DNA from: Burkholderiales bacterium
GTDB taxonomy: Bacteria; Pseudomonadota; Gammaproteobacteria; Burkholderiales; Burkholderiaceae_A
NCBI GenBank assembly: GCA_027486725.1
Contig: JAIXOP010000011.1
Coordinates: forward strand, 1-64,000
Reading direction: 5' to 3'
Length of the DNA stretch: 64,000 bases
A model generated the notes under the pieces. It searched no databases. It saw only the letters and a program-made list of their open reading frames with translations, and was not told the DNA's origin. Made by a program: the position numbers and the translations under genes. Positions 18,557 to 31,420 of the stretch are shown here, piece by piece (position 1 is the stretch's first letter; every line of letters starts with the position of its first letter).

Positions 18557-19639
18557 TCAACGAGGCAGGCGCAGGCCCAGCGTGGTGCGCACTTCCTGAA
18601 GGGTCTGTTGTGCCACGGCTCGGGCCTTCTCGGCACCGCGAACGAGCATGGACTCCACCGCCGCCGGATCGTCGAGGAAGGGCTGGGCCCGAGCTCGAAA
18701 GCCATCTTGTTCGGCGACCACGGCCTCAATGAGCGGGGTCTTGCATTGGATGCAGCCGATGCCTGCCCGAGTGCAGCCCTCCTGCACCCAGGCGCGCGTC
18801 TCGCTCGAGGAATAGACCTGATGCAGGGGCCAGACGGGGCATTTCTCTGGGTTGCCCGGGTCGGTCTTGCGCACGCGGGCAGGGTCGGTGGGCATTTTGC
18901 GGATCTTGTCGTTGACGGCGTCGGGCGACTCTCGCAGGCCCAAGGTGTTGCCGTAGCTCTTTGACATCTTCTGGCCATCGAGGCCCGGCATCTTCGATGC
19001 GGGCGTCAGGAGCGCCTGGGGCTCCACCAGCAGGCTGCGCACGATCGGCTCGCCGTGGGTGTTGGTCTTGCCGGTCTGGCCATAGAGGTGATTGAAGCGG
19101 CGCGCCACCTCGCGGGTGAGCTCGATGTGCGGCACCTGGTCCTCGCCCACCGGCACCTGCTGCGCACCATAAATCAGGATGTCGGCCGACTGCAGCAAGG
19201 GATAGCCCAGAAAGCCATAGGTGGAGAGGTCTTTGCCGCTCAGTTTTTCCTGCTGGTCTTTGTATGTGGGGACGCGCTCCAGCCAAGACAGCGGGGTGAC
19301 CATCGAGAGCAAGAGGTGCAGCTCGGCGTGCTCGGGCACCTGGCTCTGCGCAAACACGACCGCCCGGGCGGGGTCCACACCCGCAGCCAGCCAGTCGATC
19401 ACCATGTCGAGGCTGTGGGCAGAAATCTGCGAGGGGTCGTCGTATTGGGTGGTGAGGGCGTGCCAGTCGGCCACAAAGAAAAAGCACTCGTGGGTGCTTT
19501 GCAGTGCAAGCCAGTTTTTCAGGACCCCATGGTAGTGGCCTAGGTGCAGAGCACCGGTGGGTCGCATTCCGGACACCACGCGAAGCGGGCGGTCGGGGGA
19601 GGCCGGTGCAGCGGGTGCTGCGGGGGTGGTCGGGATCAT
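18557..19639 (-). CDS. trpS: Tryptophanyl-tRNA synthetase
   Basis: This is the class I synthetase charging tRNA-Trp. The HIGH-type motif HLGHYHG lies near residue 37 and the KMSKS loop in [11 protein letters not shown] near 230. [12 protein letters not shown] and [13 protein letters not shown] are standard TrpRS text. Length is 360 against 334 in E. coli; a Pro/Ala-rich N-terminal leader of about 17 residues accounts for most of the difference, and the true start may lie a little downstream. It is first in the trpS-dapA-bamC-MBL minus-strand run. Confidence 0.95.
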   Translation of the reverse strand: MIPTTPAAPAAPASPDRPLRVVSGMRPTGALHLGHYHGVLKNWLALQSTHECFFFVADWHALTTQYDDPSQISAHSLDMVIDWLAAGVDPARAVVFAQSQVPEHAELHLLLSMVTPLSWLERVPTYKDQQEKLSGKDLSTYGFLGYPLLQSADILIYGAQQVPVGEDQVPHIELTREVARRFNHLYGQTGKTNTHGEPIVRSLLVEPQALLTPASKMPGLDGQKMSKSYGNTLGLRESPDAVNDKIRKMPTDPARVRKTDPGNPEKCPVWPLHQVYSSSETRAWVQEGCTRAGIGCIQCKTPLIEAVVAEQDGFRARAQPFLDDPAAVESMLVRGAEKARAVAQQTLQEVRTTLGLRLPR

Positions 19640-19700
19640 GTCGGGGGAAAGAAGCCAGCAGCCGGGAGTCTAGCAGGGCAAGGCCGCTCGATCTGAGGAC

Positions 19701-20606
19701 TCAGGCCCGGGAAAACCACTCCGGGCGGCTGGCCCAGACCGGCAGCGTGGCATCCGGCAGCGGCGGCGCCATGCCCACATCGAACCGGCTCTCCTGCACG
19801 CTGTGGAAATCGCTCCCACGGCTGGCAGCAAACCCCTGCTCGACCGCAATGCGTTGGTATCGGCGGGTCTCTTCGCGGCTGTGGCTGCCGGTGGCGACCT
19901 CGATCGCATGGCCGCCCAGGGCCCGAAACTCTTGGAGCAAGGCCCAGTGGGCGGTGGCACTAAGCCGATAACGGGCCGGGTGCGCCAAGACCGGTACACC
20001 GCCAGCGGCCTGGATCCAGCCCATAGCATCGGACAGCCGTGCCCACTCCTGCGGCACGTAGCCGGGCTTGCCGGGCGTGAGGAAGCGATCAAAGACCTCC
20101 TGGGTGTAGCTGCAGACGCCCCTGGCCACCAGGGCTCGCGCAAAGTGGGCACGCCCGATCAGGTTGGGGTTGCCGGCATAGGACATCGCCTCATCGAGGA
20201 CCGACGGCAGGCCATGGGCCATGAGCTCGGCGTCGATGCGCCGCGCGCGCTCGTGGCGGCTCGCCTGCATGGCGCGCAGGGTATCTCCCATGGCGGGATG
20301 GTCGGGGTCGAAGTCGAGGCCGACCAAGTGCAGGGTCTCGCCGCCCCAGCTCACAGAGATCTCCACTCCGCTCAGCACGGGCAGCCCGAGATCGGCCCCC
20401 GCCTCGAGAAACTCGGGCAGACCATCGAGGGTGTCGTGGTCGGTGAGAGCAAGCAGGCTCGCCCCGTGCTCGACCCCGCGCGCAACCAACTCGGCCGGGG
20501 CCATGACCCCGTCCGAGGCGCGGGAGTGCATGTGCAGATCCACATTAAGATCGTGGGGATGCAGCACTGGATTTGGAAGTGAGACGGCGGTGCCCATGCT
20601 CGCCAT
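19701..20606 (-). CDS. rnm: PHP-domain 5'-3' exoribonuclease RNase AM
   Basis: This PHP-superfamily phosphoesterase has the YciV/RNase AM pattern, which trims 5' ends of rRNA and other RNAs. Metal motifs are DLHMHSRASDG near the N-terminus, LALTDHDTLDG, and later LAHPARYR and SRGSDFHS. Two starts are close together: ATG 20606 (MASMGTAV) and ATG 20597 (MGTAVSLP). The longer frame upstream runs into the divergent carbonic anhydrase leader and is unlikely. It lies 61 nt before trpS on the same strand. Confidence 0.88.
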   Translation of the reverse strand: MASMGTAVSLPNPVLHPHDLNVDLHMHSRASDGVMAPAELVARGVEHGASLLALTDHDTLDGLPEFLEAGADLGLPVLSGVEISVSWGGETLHLVGLDFDPDHPAMGDTLRAMQASRHERARRIDAELMAHGLPSVLDEAMSYAGNPNLIGRAHFARALVARGVCSYTQEVFDRFLTPGKPGYVPQEWARLSDAMGWIQAAGGVPVLAHPARYRLSATAHWALLQEFRALGGHAIEVATGSHSREETRRYQRIAVEQGFAASRGSDFHSVQESRFDVGMAPPLPDATLPVWASRPEWFSRA

Positions 20607-20662
20607 TTTCCTCCGTTTCGTGCCTTTTCGCAGGATTCCCATCGCCGCCAAGGAGATCGCCG

Positions 20663-21187
20663 ATGCCCACCTTTGAATTCGATGGCCACCGGCCAAACAT
20701 CGACCCCAGCGCCTGGGTTGCCCCCGGGGCGCAGGTGATCGGGCGGGTGGTGCTCGGGCCTCAAAGCAGCGTCTGGTTCAACGCCGTCATGCGCGGCGAC
20801 AACGAGCCCCTGATTCTGGGGGCGGGCAGCAATGTGCAAGACGGCGCCATCGTTCACACCGATGTGGGCCTGGTGGTGGACATCGGCGAGCGCGTCACGG
20901 TGGGGCATCAGGCCATGCTGCACGGCTGCCGTGTGGGGCATGGAAGCCTCATTGGGATGCAGGCCACCCTGCTCAATGGCTGCCAGATCGGCCAACGCTG
21001 CCTGATCGCTGCGGGGGCCTTGGTCACGGGCGGTACGGTGATTCCCGACGACTCGATGGTGATCGGGCGACCCGGCAAGGTGCACCGTCCCCTCACCGAC
21101 GCCGAGCGCGCCATGCTGGCCGCCTCGGCCCAGGGCTACATCGACAAGGCCGTGGTCTTCGCCCACAGCCTTCGGGCCATCGCATGA
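20663..21187 (+). CDS. Gamma-type carbonic anhydrase-like hexapeptide protein
   Basis: The 174-residue protein folds as a left-handed beta-helix of hexapeptide repeats (GAGSNVQDGAIVHTDVG). The three zinc-type histidines appear in VHTDVG and VTVGHQAMLHGC, as in the gamma carbonic anhydrase/YrdA/PaaY group. Members range from true carbonic anhydrases to thioesterase-like proteins, so the activity is uncertain. The ATG at 20663 has a good ribosome site, AAGGAG at 20650-20655. The stop overlaps the hslO start as ATGA. Confidence 0.88.
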   Translation: MPTFEFDGHRPNIDPSAWVAPGAQVIGRVVLGPQSSVWFNAVMRGDNEPLILGAGSNVQDGAIVHTDVGLVVDIGERVTVGHQAMLHGCRVGHGSLIGMQATLLNGCQIGQRCLIAAGALVTGGTVIPDDSMVIGRPGKVHRPLTDAERAMLAASAQGYIDKAVVFAHSLRAIA

Positions 21188-22167
21188 GTCAGAACCAGAG
21201 CGCCAGCGCCCTGATCGGGCGGGAATCCGACGTGCTGGTCAAGCTGCTCTTTCACAAGGCAGGGGTGCGGGCGCACTTCGTGCGGCTGGGCGAATCTTGG
21301 GGTGGCGTGGTGCAGCGGCATCCCGACCTGCCCACCTCGGGGCAAGCGCTCCTGGGCGAGATGACTGCTGCCGCTGCCCTGCTCTCGGCCTCGCTGAAGT
21401 ACGACGGGGCAGTGGTTCTACAGATCCATGGCGACGGGCCCCTGCGGCTGGCGGTGGCCGAGTGCACCTCGGGGCTCACCGTCCGCGCCACAGCGCGGCC
21501 CTCCGACGCACCGTGGCCAGATCATCCGCGCGGCATGTCCGATCTGGTGAATGTTCACGGCAAGGGCCGCTTCAGCCTGGTGCTCGACCCCCAGGTCGAC
21601 CACCAGCAGCCGTATCAAAGCATCGTCTCGCTCGAGGGCGAGACCCTGGCCGAGACCCTGGCGGGCTACATGCACCAGTCCGAGCAGATCCCCAGCCGCT
21701 TCTGGCTGCACGCAGAAGGAGGCTCTGCGGCCGGCCTTCTGCTCCAGCAGATGCCGCCCGAGGGGGGCCATGCCCACGCACTGCCCAAGGCCGAGCAGGC
21801 TGAGCGGGCCGAATCCTGGGAGCGCCTCTGCATGCTGGCCGACACGCTGTCGGCCGACGAGCTCCATCGGGTCCCCGCGCTGGACCTGCTGCACCGCCTG
21901 TTCTGGGAAGAGGCCCCGCGCGTGATTGAGGAGCCCCGAGCACCCCGGTTCTTCTGTCCATGCAGCCGGGCACGGGTGGGCCGCATGCTCAGCGGCCTGG
22001 GACGCGACGAGATCGACAGCATCCTGGCCGAGCGGCAGGGTGTGGTCGAGGTGGGATGCGATTTCTGCAACACCCACTACCGCTTCGATGCGGTGGACTG
22101 CGCGCGGCTGTTTATGGATTCTTCGGTGGGGATCCCGACAGCCCCCGGTCCGCAGTCGACCCAGTAG
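21184..22167 (+). CDS. hslO: Redox-regulated chaperone Hsp33
   Basis: Hsp33 is a holdase chaperone switched on by oxidative unfolding. The zinc-binding redox switch is present at the C-terminus as CPC (about 258-260) and CDFC (about 291-294). The N-terminal half carries family text such as LGEMTAAAALLSASLKYDG and FSLVLDP. Length is 327 against 292 in E. coli. It overlaps the preceding gene by 4 nt, and its last 56 nt overlap the convergent ftsB 3' end. A Pro-rich tail after the zinc centre is encoded by that overlap. Confidence 0.94.
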   Translation: MSQNQSASALIGRESDVLVKLLFHKAGVRAHFVRLGESWGGVVQRHPDLPTSGQALLGEMTAAAALLSASLKYDGAVVLQIHGDGPLRLAVAECTSGLTVRATARPSDAPWPDHPRGMSDLVNVHGKGRFSLVLDPQVDHQQPYQSIVSLEGETLAETLAGYMHQSEQIPSRFWLHAEGGSAAGLLLQQMPPEGGHAHALPKAEQAERAESWERLCMLADTLSADELHRVPALDLLHRLFWEEAPRVIEEPRAPRFFCPCSRARVGRMLSGLGRDEIDSILAERQGVVEVGCDFCNTHYRFDAVDCARLFMDSSVGIPTAPGPQSTQ

Positions 22168-22450
22168 AGGGCCCCGGGGTCGGGGTCACGTACTGCACAA
22201 AGGGCTCGCCCGGCCGCACAAGACCCATCTCGTAGCGGGCCCGCTCCTCGATGGCCTCGGTGCCCGATTGAAGGTCTCCGATCTGCGCCTGCACTCCCCG
22301 GATGCTCTGCTCCAACTCTTCATTCGCTGCCCGGCGCTCATCGAGCTCGGCACGCAGCGCCTCGGCATCGCGTGCCCCGCCCTCGCCGAGCCAGAGCATG
22401 GCCTGCAGCGAGAGCAGAACCACAAGCAGCACCGCGGGAATCCAAGGCAC
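22112..22450 (-). CDS. ftsB: Cell division protein FtsB
   Basis: FtsB is a bitopic divisome protein that joins FtsL and FtsQ. It has one TM helix (IPAVLLVVLLSLQAMLWLG), then the conserved GEGG and a coiled coil (LRAELDERRAANEELEQSI) followed by ARYEMGLVRPGEPFVQ, as in the family. I propose the GTG at 22450 (VPWIPAVLL) as start, giving 112 residues, because it puts the TM helix at the N-terminus. An in-frame extension reaches back to 22657 but overlaps eno. Neither start has a strong ribosome site. The C-terminal Pro/Ser tail overlaps hslO on the other strand. Confidence 0.85.
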   Translation of the reverse strand: MPWIPAVLLVVLLSLQAMLWLGEGGARDAEALRAELDERRAANEELEQSIRGVQAQIGDLQSGTEAIEERARYEMGLVRPGEPFVQYVTPTPGPSTGSTADRGLSGSPPKNP

Positions 22451-22580
22451 TCGGCGGGCCCGGTCAAGCCCCGCAAACAGCGGCGCAAGCCAGACGCCCG
22501 CCCTTCCAGCCTCGAGGCCCTCACGCAGCCCGAGGGCGAGCCGACGCAGGGCCTGAAGGCGCGACGGCCGCGGGGACCTC

Positions 22581-26448
<3,868 letters not shown>

Positions 26449-27090
26449 TTAAAAATGCACGGGGCAGCCCGTCTTGGACTGCAGAAATTCGGCGCTCACG
26501 CCAGGGGCCAGCTCTAGGCAAGCCAGGCCCTGGGGGGAGACTTCCAGCACCCCAAGGTCGGTGATGATGAGATCGACCACCCCCTGGCCCGTGAGGGGCA
26601 GGGTGCACTGCGGCAGGATCTTGAAATCCTCGCTGCCGTCTTTTTTGGTGGCCACATGCTCCATGAGCACCACCACCCGACCCACGCCCGCCACGAGGTC
26701 CATGGCGCCCCCCATGCCCTTGACCATCTTGCCGGGGATCATCCAGTTGGCGAGATCTCCGCGGGCGGAGACCTGCATGGCCCCCAGCATGGCGATGTTG
26801 ATGTGGCCACCCCGGATCATGGCAAAGGAGTCGGCACTCGAGAACACGGCCGAGCCCGGCAGGGTGGTGATGGTCTGCTTGCCCGCGTTGATGAGGTCGG
26901 CGTCGACCTCGGCCTCGGTGGGAAACGGGCCGATGCCCAGCAGGCCATTCTCGGACTGCAGCCAGACGCTGATGCCCTCGGGGACATGGTTGGCCACCAG
27001 GCCGGGAATGCCGATGCCCAGGTTCACGTAGTAGCCGTCGCGCAGCTCTTGGGCGGCGCGCTGAGCGATTTGATCTCGATTCCAGGGCAT
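26449..27090 (-). CDS. scoB: 3-oxoacid CoA-transferase subunit B
   Basis: This is the beta subunit of a two-subunit class I CoA-transferase, which moves CoA between succinyl-CoA and acetoacetate or a related 3-oxoacid. The catalytic Glu is in the conserved [10 protein letters not shown] near residue 48. [10 protein letters not shown] and [14 protein letters not shown] are family text. The 213-residue length is normal. The start lies 8 nt after scoA. It could also be a PcaJ/beta-ketoadipate type; the neighbours (ETF dehydrogenase) favour ketone-body or fatty acid use, but only weakly. Confidence 0.9.
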   Translation of the reverse strand: MPWNRDQIAQRAAQELRDGYYVNLGIGIPGLVANHVPEGISVWLQSENGLLGIGPFPTEAEVDADLINAGKQTITTLPGSAVFSSADSFAMIRGGHINIAMLGAMQVSARGDLANWMIPGKMVKGMGGAMDLVAGVGRVVVLMEHVATKKDGSEDFKILPQCTLPLTGQGVVDLIITDLGVLEVSPQGLACLELAPGVSAEFLQSKTGCPVHF

Positions 27091-27098
27091 GGGCGCTC

Positions 27099-27800
27099 CT
27101 ATGCCAAAGCGCGCACGGTGCGCTGCTCGATGGCTTTCTCGGGGGTGGCATTGAGCACGATGCGCTTTACAAAAATGCCAGGGGTATGGATTTCGTCGGG
27201 GTGGAGCTCGCCGTTCTCGACGATCTCCTCGACCTCGGCGATGGTCATGCGGCTGGCCGTGGCCACATTGGGATTGAAATTGCGCGAGGTGTAGCGATAG
27301 ACCAGGTTGCCCGCACGGTCGGCCTTCCAGGCCTTGACTAGGGATACATCCGCAAAGAGGCTGCGCTCCATGATGCAGGTCTTGCCGTTGAACTCGCGGT
27401 GCTCTTTGCCCTCGGCCACCACCGTGCCCACCCCGGTGGCGGTGAAGAAGGCCGGGATGCCGGCCCCGCCCGCCCGCAGCTTTTCCGCCAGGGTCCCCTG
27501 GGGGGTGAATTCCAGCTCGAGCTCGCCCGCCAGGTACTGACGCTCGAACTCTTTGTTCTCGCCCACATACGACGAAATCATTTTCTTGATCTGACGCGAG
27601 GCCAGTAATAGGCCCAGGCCCTTGCCATCGACCCCGGCGTTGTTGCTGATGACGGTGAGGCCACGGGCACCGTGGTCGCGCACCGCCTGGATGAGTGCCT
27701 CGGGGATGCCGCAGAGCCCGAAGCCACCCACGGCCAGGGTCTGGTGGTCTTGCAGCACATCGGCCAGGGCTGCAGCCGCGGTGGGGTAAAGCTTATTCAT
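27099..27800 (-). CDS. scoA: 3-oxoacid CoA-transferase subunit A
   Basis: This is the alpha subunit of the same CoA-transferase. The ATG at 27800 ([20 protein letters not shown]) gives 233 residues, the usual size. The CoA-binding loop [13 protein letters not shown] lies near residue 25, with the conserved NNAGVDG and [20 protein letters not shown] following. It is divergent from the ETF-ubiquinone oxidoreductase gene; 76 nt separate the two starts. Confidence 0.92.
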   Translation of the reverse strand: MNKLYPTAAAALADVLQDHQTLAVGGFGLCGIPEALIQAVRDHGARGLTVISNNAGVDGKGLGLLLASRQIKKMISSYVGENKEFERQYLAGELELEFTPQGTLAEKLRAGGAGIPAFFTATGVGTVVAEGKEHREFNGKTCIMERSLFADVSLVKAWKADRAGNLVYRYTSRNFNPNVATASRMTIAEVEEIVENGELHPDEIHTPGIFVKRIVLNATPEKAIEQRTVRALA

Positions 27801-27876
27801 GGGATCTCCGGCGGCGCACCGTAAAATGCGGCCCAATTTCAACGCATCAACCCCATAGTGTAACGAGGAGCCACCC

Positions 27877-29565
27877 ATGCCAGAGAACCTTTCTCAAGCC
27901 GAACGCGAGTCGATGGAGTTTGATCTGGTGATCGTGGGCGGGGGGCCGGCCGGCCTGGCCGCCGCCATTCGCGCCAAGCAGCGGGCGGCCGAGCGCGGGC
28001 AGGAGGTGTCGGTCTGTGTGCTGGAGAAGGCCGGCGAGGTCGGTGCCCACATCCTCTCGGGTGCGGTGATGGACCCCATCGCCCTCAATGAACTGATGCC
28101 CGACTGGAAGGCTCAGGGCGCCCCGCTGCACACCCCCGTCACCGAAGACCAGTTCATGTTTCTGTCGGAGACCGGCGCACGCTCGGTGCCCCACTGGATG
28201 CTGCCCGGCTGCTTCAAGAACGAGGGCAACTATGTGGTGAGCCTGTCCGATGTGGTGAAGTGGCTGGGGGCCCAGGCCGAGGCCCTGGGGGTGGAAATTT
28301 ATCCGGGCTTTGCCGCTGCCGAGGTGCTCTTCGATGCCTCCGGTGAGCGCGTGGTGGGGGTGGCCACCGGAGACATGGGGCTGGACCGCAGCGGAAACCC
28401 TGGTCCGCATTACCAGCGCGGCATGGCCCTGCTGGGCCGCACCACCCTCTTTGCCGAGGGTGCCCGCGGGCATCTGGGCAAGCAACTGATTGCCAAATAC
28501 GGCCTGGACCGCAATGCCGACCCCCAGAGCTACGGCATCGGCCTCAAAGAACTCTGGGAGGTGCCGGCCGAGAAGTCCAAGCCCGGTCGGGTGGTGCACA
28601 CCGCCGGCTGGCCGCTCTCCAGCGACACCTACGGCGGCTCCTTCCTCTACCACCTGCAGGGCAACCGAGTGGCGGTGGGCTTCGTGGTGGGCCTCAATTA
28701 CAAAAATCCCTGGCTCTCGCCCTTCGAGGAGTTCCAGCGCTACAAGACCCACCCGGCCATTCGGGCCGAGCTCGAGGGTGGACGTCGAATTGGCTATGGG
28801 GCCCGGGCCATCACGGCCGGTGGCCTCAACAGCCTGCCCGAGCTGACCTTCCCTGGCGGCGCCCTCATCGGCTGCGATGCCGGCTTTCTCAACGCATCGC
28901 GCATCAAGGGCAGCCATGCCGCCATCAAGTCGGGCATGCTGGCGGCCGATGCGGCCGTGGATGCACTGGCCGAGGGCTCCGAGCAGATCGATCTCCAGGC
29001 CTACCCCGAGGCCTTCAAAAACAGCTGGCTTCACGACGAGCTGCACCGGGCCCGCAATTTCAAGCCCGCCATGGCCAAGGGCCTCTGGGTGGGCACGGCC
29101 CTGGTGGGCATCGACCAGGTCCTGTTCCAGGGCAAGGCCCCCTTCACCCTGCACACCCAGAAGCCCGACCACGCCTATCTGGAGCCTGCGGCCCAGCACA
29201 GCCCCATCGTCTATCCCAAGCCCGATGGCAAGCTCACCTTCGACCGCCTCTCCTCGGTGTTCTTGTCGGGCACCAACCACGAGGAAGACCAGCCCTGCCA
29301 CCTGACCCTGCGCGACGAGGCTCGCCCGGTGGCCATCAACCTCGCCACCTACGCGGGCCCCGAGGCCCGCTACTGCCCGGCCGGGGTCTATGAATATTTG
29401 GATGGGGCGGGCAACCCGGTCAGCAGCCCTGCCGAGGGGGCCAGTCTGCGCATCAACGGCCAGAACTGCGTGCACTGCAAGACCTGCGACATCAAGGACC
29501 CCACGCAGAACATCGTGTGGGTGACGCCGCAGGGCGGCGAGGGGCCGGTCTACACCGGGATGTAA
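27877..29565 (+). CDS. Electron transfer flavoprotein-ubiquinone oxidoreductase
   Basis: This membrane-associated flavo-iron-sulfur enzyme passes electrons from ETF, reduced by acyl-CoA and other dehydrogenases, to ubiquinone. The 562-residue protein has the FAD dinucleotide motif VIVGGGPAG near residue 20, GARAITAGGLNSLPELTFPG in the middle, and a C-terminal 4Fe-4S domain with the cysteines of YCPAGVYEY and NCVHCKTCDIKDPTQN. The ribosome site GAGGAG at about 27865-27870 supports the ATG at 27877. It sits next to the CoA-transferase genes, consistent with fatty or branched-chain acid oxidation. Confidence 0.95.
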   Translation: MPENLSQAERESMEFDLVIVGGGPAGLAAAIRAKQRAAERGQEVSVCVLEKAGEVGAHILSGAVMDPIALNELMPDWKAQGAPLHTPVTEDQFMFLSETGARSVPHWMLPGCFKNEGNYVVSLSDVVKWLGAQAEALGVEIYPGFAAAEVLFDASGERVVGVATGDMGLDRSGNPGPHYQRGMALLGRTTLFAEGARGHLGKQLIAKYGLDRNADPQSYGIGLKELWEVPAEKSKPGRVVHTAGWPLSSDTYGGSFLYHLQGNRVAVGFVVGLNYKNPWLSPFEEFQRYKTHPAIRAELEGGRRIGYGARAITAGGLNSLPELTFPGGALIGCDAGFLNASRIKGSHAAIKSGMLAADAAVDALAEGSEQIDLQAYPEAFKNSWLHDELHRARNFKPAMAKGLWVGTALVGIDQVLFQGKAPFTLHTQKPDHAYLEPAAQHSPIVYPKPDGKLTFDRLSSVFLSGTNHEEDQPCHLTLRDEARPVAINLATYAGPEARYCPAGVYEYLDGAGNPVSSPAEGASLRINGQNCVHCKTCDIKDPTQNIVWVTPQGGEGPVYTGM

Positions 29566-29602
29566 GCCCTCAGCCGGGGGCTGCCGCCCTCGACCCCCAC
29601 CT

Positions 29603-30646
29603 TCAGGCCATGAGCACAGGCTCCTGGCGCCAGACAGCCCAAAGGGTTCGCAGCAGCAGGCCTGCGATCAGCAGGCTTGCCCAGGCCAGGGCCACGGCCT
29701 GCAGCCCCACCAGGCCAGGGTGCTGGGAAAAGTGCCCATAGGCGAGCACCGTCGCGGCAAAGGCCGCGCTGGGAAAGCTCAGGGCCCAAGAAGGCAGACC
29801 AAAGGGCAGGCGAATCCAGCGGGGTGCCTGGGTCAGCAAAAAGAGGGCGAAAAAGAGGGCCAGACCAAACAAGGCCTGCCCTGCCCCATCGAGCGGCAGG
29901 AGCAGGGTTGGGGTGGAGACCAAAGCGGGGGCCAGAACGGGAGTGGCCAAGGCAGGCGCCTGGCCCGTGAGCTGAATCCACGACAAAAAACCCACCGTGG
30001 GCGGGGCCAGAAAAATGGCCAGCGAGGGGGTCAGTGGGCTGGGCAGTGGGGGCTGAACAAACAAAAGCCTCGCCATCACCACCGTGAGCAGCAGCCCCCA
30101 AAAGAGAATTCCCACCGCAAAGAACCACCACGAGATCACCACAAACCCCAGAGGCACTCCGGCCAAGGGGATCACCACATTGGCCACCGCGGGGATGAAC
30201 CAGATCGGGCTCGCATGGGCGGGCTGAAGGCTTGGGCGGTGGACCCAGGCATTGAGCACCAGCAGCATGACCAGCAGCTGCAGGCTTGCACCCAGGGCCC
30301 AGAGCGGCTGCGCCAAGGCAGGGGCATGCACCAGAGCCACCGCACCCAACAGGGCGAACGACACCGACACCGCAGCAAAAAACGCCGACTTCACCGGATG
30401 CTGCCATTCGTCGCGGGCGCCGACGGGCCTGCGCATGAGCTTGCGCAGGTAGAGCAGCAGCAGGGTTGAAAACAGCCCCGCGGCAATGAGGCCCAGGGCG
30501 CGCGAGACATCGATGGCCCAGACCCCCAGCAGGGGCACGGCACGGGCCCAGGCCAGAGACAGCCCCGAGACTCCCATCACCATGGCAAAGGCCGGAATGG
30601 GCAGGGAACGAAGAAAAGGGCTCTGAAGCAGGGGCGTGCGGGCCAT
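29603..30646 (-). CDS. TehA/SLAC1-family membrane transporter
   Basis: The 347-residue, very hydrophobic protein has about ten predicted TM helices. The opening segment PIPAFAMVMGVSGLSLAWAR, the central SPIWFIPAVANVVIPLAGVP and the conserved Phe/Trp-rich helices match the voltage-dependent anion channel/TehA family (tellurite resistance and C4-dicarboxylate relatives). The substrate cannot be told. It is divergent from lexA; the 126 nt between them contain the SOS boxes, so SOS repression of this gene is possible. Confidence 0.82.
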   Translation of the reverse strand: MARTPLLQSPFLRSLPIPAFAMVMGVSGLSLAWARAVPLLGVWAIDVSRALGLIAAGLFSTLLLLYLRKLMRRPVGARDEWQHPVKSAFFAAVSVSFALLGAVALVHAPALAQPLWALGASLQLLVMLLVLNAWVHRPSLQPAHASPIWFIPAVANVVIPLAGVPLGFVVISWWFFAVGILFWGLLLTVVMARLLFVQPPLPSPLTPSLAIFLAPPTVGFLSWIQLTGQAPALATPVLAPALVSTPTLLLPLDGAGQALFGLALFFALFLLTQAPRWIRLPFGLPSWALSFPSAAFAATVLAYGHFSQHPGLVGLQAVALAWASLLIAGLLLRTLWAVWRQEPVLMA

Positions 30647-30690
30647 TCCGAGGGTCTCCAGGGATGCGGGGGTGAACAGAAAGCAACGGC

Positions 30691-30746
30691 TTGATCAATT
30701 GCCCCAGAAGGATTACTGTATAAAAAAACAGTGTTAATCCATACAG
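30691..30746 (+). promoter_or_regulatory. lexA promoter with two abutting LexA (SOS) boxes
   Basis: 30716-30731 reads CTGTATAAAAAAACAG, a perfect CTG-N10-CAG SOS box. 30731-30746 reads GTGTTAATCCATACAG, a box with one changed base in the left half and a perfect right half; the two share base 30731. A candidate promoter, TTGATC at 30691-30696 and TACTGT at 30714-30719 with a 17-nt spacer, is overlapped by box 1. The start codon of lexA follows 26 nt after box 2. The boxes lie also upstream of the divergent transporter gene at 30646. Confidence 0.85.
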
Positions 30747-30772
30747 TACTTTTGCGAAAGCGGCCCAGGCCC

Positions 30773-31411
30773 ATGAAGAACCTCACCCCCCGCCAGCAGG
30801 AAATCCTGACCTTCATCCAGAAGCACATTCAGGATACTGGCTTTCCCCCCACCCGGGCCGAGATCTGCCGGGCCCTGGGCTTTCGCTCCCCCAATTCCGC
30901 CGAAGAGCATCTGCGCGCCCTCGCCCGCAAGGGGGCCATCAGCATGGCCGAGGGCACCTCTCGGGGAATTCGCCTCTCCGAAGGCTCCTTCAGCCCACAG
31001 GCCATGGCCAGCCTTCTGAGCCTGCCGCTCGTGGGCCGGGTCGCCGCAGGCTCTCCCATCCTCGCCCAGGAGCACATCGAGCAGCATTACCAGGTCGACC
31101 CGCAGCTCTTTTCCGAGCCGCCCGACTACCTGCTGCAGGTCCGCGGCCTGAGCATGAAAGACGCCGGCATTCTGCATGGCGATCTGTTGGCTGTTCGCCG
31201 CCTGGCCGGCGGCCTCTCCGATTGCCGCAACGGCCAGATCATCGTGGCCCGCCTCGAAGACGAGGTCACCGTCAAGCGCTTTGAGCGCTCGGGCAACGAG
31301 GTCCTCCTGCACCCCGAAAACCCCGACTTCTCGGTCATCCGCGTCGACCCGAGCCACGATGCCCTGCGCATCGAGGGCCGGGCGGTGGGCGTTATCCGCC
31401 CCTTCGCCTGA
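30773..31411 (+). CDS. lexA: LexA repressor
   Basis: LexA is the SOS repressor, self-cleaving when RecA is active. The 212-residue protein has the N-terminal winged helix ([40 protein letters not shown]), the cleavage dipeptide Ala-Gly in RVAAGSP (near residue 89), the nucleophile Ser in RGLSMKDAG and the general-base Lys in VTVKRFER. I chose ATG 30773 (MKNLTPRQQ). It is followed after 9 nt, with a GGAG ribosome site, by imuA, so lexA appears to lead the mutasome operon and to autoregulate it through the boxes at 30716-30746. Confidence 0.96.
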   Translation: MKNLTPRQQEILTFIQKHIQDTGFPPTRAEICRALGFRSPNSAEEHLRALARKGAISMAEGTSRGIRLSEGSFSPQAMASLLSLPLVGRVAAGSPILAQEHIEQHYQVDPQLFSEPPDYLLQVRGLSMKDAGILHGDLLAVRRLAGGLSDCRNGQIIVARLEDEVTVKRFERSGNEVLLHPENPDFSVIRVDPSHDALRIEGRAVGVIRPFA

Positions 31412-31420
31412 GGAGCCTCC

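Noticed and set aside
27801-27876. Shared operator between scoA and the ETF dehydrogenase gene
   Set aside because: The 76-nt gap is divergent and likely holds promoters, but I see no palindrome convincing enough to report.
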